Shown: positions 5,581-6,253 of the stretch, piece after piece
How the letters are laid out: each line of letters starts with the position of its first letter
Position numbering within the stretch: the stretch's first letter is position 1
Assembly (NCBI GenBank): GCA_019117325.1
Contig: DWZY01000336.1
Location: forward strand, 1 to 6,253
Length of the DNA stretch: 6,253 nucleotides
From: Candidatus Brevibacterium intestinigallinarum
GTDB lineage: Bacteria > Actinomycetota > Actinomycetes > Actinomycetales > Brevibacteriaceae
Direction: 5' to 3'
Position numbers and translations under genes: made by a program
Notes under the pieces: generated by a model
What the model saw: the letters and a program-made list of their open reading frames with translations, nothing else
The model's database searches: none
What the model was told of the DNA's origin: nothing

Positions 5581-6253
5581 ATGGCAGACAACCCCGAGCG
5601 CAGCGCACCCGTCAAGAAGGCCTCGCGCGGGCCGTTCGGGTGGGTCCTGCTGGTCCTCGTCCTCATCACCCTGGGATTCCTGCTGACCGGCGGGGGAGGA
5701 TTCCAGCGGATCGACACCGCGCAGGGCCTCAAGCTCCTGGAGGACGGGAAGGTCGACCAGGCGCAGATCGTCGACGGTGACCAGCGCGTCGACCTGGTCC
5801 TCACCGAGGACTTCGAGTTCGCGGGCAAGGACTACGGGAACAAGGTCCAGTTCTTCTACGTCGAGCAGCGCGGCGAGGAGATCGTCGACGCCGTCGTCAC
5901 GGCGGAGCCCGCCGGCGGGTACACGGACGACGTGCCCCAGCAGTCATGGATCTCCACCCTGCTCATCAACCTCCTCCCGTTCGTCATCATCCTCGCGATC
6001 TTCTGGTTCCTGCTGTCGCAGCTGGGCGGGGGCGGCGGCCGCTTCTCCAGCCTCATGAACATCGGGAAGTCCAAGGCGAAGCTGGCGAACGTGGAGAACC
6101 CGGAGGTCACCTTCGCGGACGTCGCCGGCGTCGACGAGGCGCTCGAGGAGCTCGAGGAGATCAAGGAGTTCCTGGCCGAGCCCGCGAAGTTCCAGGCGGT
6201 CGGCGCGAAGATCCCCAAGGGCGTCCTGCTCTACGGCGCGCCCGGCACCGGCA
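5581..6253 (+). CDS. ftsH: ATP-dependent zinc metalloprotease FtsH, N-terminal part (3'-truncated by window end)
   Basis: FtsH is a membrane-anchored hexameric AAA+ protease that degrades misfolded membrane proteins and selected regulators. The frame from ATG 5581 runs open to the right edge, giving 224 residues. They comprise a basic N-terminus, a first membrane helix at about 20-36 (WVLLVLVLITLGFLL), an extracytoplasmic domain at about 37-122, a second helix at about 124-146 (ISTLLINLLPFVIILAIFWF), and a Gly-rich linker. The family signature MNIGKSKAKL follows at 159-168, then the start of the AAA domain with TFADVAGVDEA at 177-187. The Walker A motif begins as GAPGTG at 219-224, and the window ends before its Lys. 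The Walker B motif, arginine fingers and HExxH protease site lie outside. GAGAGGA at 5571-5577 serves as ribosome binding site with a short spacer. It is probably co-transcribed with hpt, though an own promoter in the 82-base gap cannot be excluded. Confidence 0.97.
   Translation, partial: MADNPERSAPVKKASRGPFGWVLLVLVLITLGFLLTGGGGFQRIDTAQGLKLLEDGKVDQAQIVDGDQRVDLVLTEDFEFAGKDYGNKVQFFYVEQRGEEIVDAVVTAEPAGGYTDDVPQQSWISTLLINLLPFVIILAIFWFLLSQLGGGGGRFSSLMNIGKSKAKLANVENPEVTFADVAGVDEALEELEEIKEFLAEPAKFQAVGAKIPKGVLLYGAPGTG

Noticed and set aside
4752..5828. Long minus-strand open frame across hpt and the start of ftsH (about 358 codons)
   Set aside because: It covers hpt, an intergenic region and ftsH without respecting their boundaries and has no recognisable motif; it is a GC-driven shadow.
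1..6253. Possible defence, mobile or otherwise new multi-gene system
   Set aside because: Every gene belongs to a recognised housekeeping family in a mostly conserved actinobacterial order. No transposase, integrase, toxin-antitoxin pair, CRISPR repeat, tRNA or attachment-site signal was seen.

Overview
The window is a very GC-rich chromosomal segment, with third codon positions almost always G or C, several GTG starts and GAGG/AGGA-type ribosome binding sites. Together with the gene order, this points to an actinobacterium (Actinomycetota), probably Micrococcales-like; the genus cannot be fixed from this much sequence. The core order dacB - zincin-like metalloprotease - tilS - hpt - ftsH is the conserved actinobacterial housekeeping cluster; the Mycobacterium tuberculosis equivalents are the Rv3627c to Rv3624c genes, with ftsH a little further on.

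Layout. Positions 1-1454 (+): a D-alanyl-D-alanine carboxypeptidase of the PBP4/DacB type, cut off at its 5' end; its membrane anchor or signal sequence is encoded at the left edge. Positions 1469-2545 (+): a DUF2342/Zincin_2 family metalloprotease-like protein with HExxH. Positions 2553-3773 (+): tilS, tRNA(Ile)-lysidine synthetase, with two unusual low-complexity insertions. These three genes are separated by 7-14 bases and look like one operon. Positions 3821-4768 (-): a DUF368 membrane protein (PopT-type undecaprenyl-phosphate translocase family), convergent with tilS and divergent from hpt. Positions 4769-4946: a 178-base divergent intergenic region with candidate promoters and a strong imperfect hairpin in the hpt leader. 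Positions 4947-5498 (+): hpt, hypoxanthine-guanine phosphoribosyltransferase. Positions 5581-6253 (+): the N-terminal part of ftsH, cut by the right edge inside the Walker A motif.

The genes cover separate essential housekeeping jobs: peptidoglycan trimming (DacB), probable lipid-carrier recycling (DUF368/PopT), decoding of AUA codons (TilS), purine salvage (Hpt) and membrane protein quality control (FtsH). The role of the Zincin_2 protein is unknown. No mobile element, CRISPR array, RNA gene or evidently new multi-gene system is visible. The points most worth a second look are the two repeat-bearing, codon-atypical insertions in TilS, the opposite-strand DUF368 gene that splits the usual tilS-hpt-ftsH order, and the hairpin just upstream of the hpt ribosome binding site.
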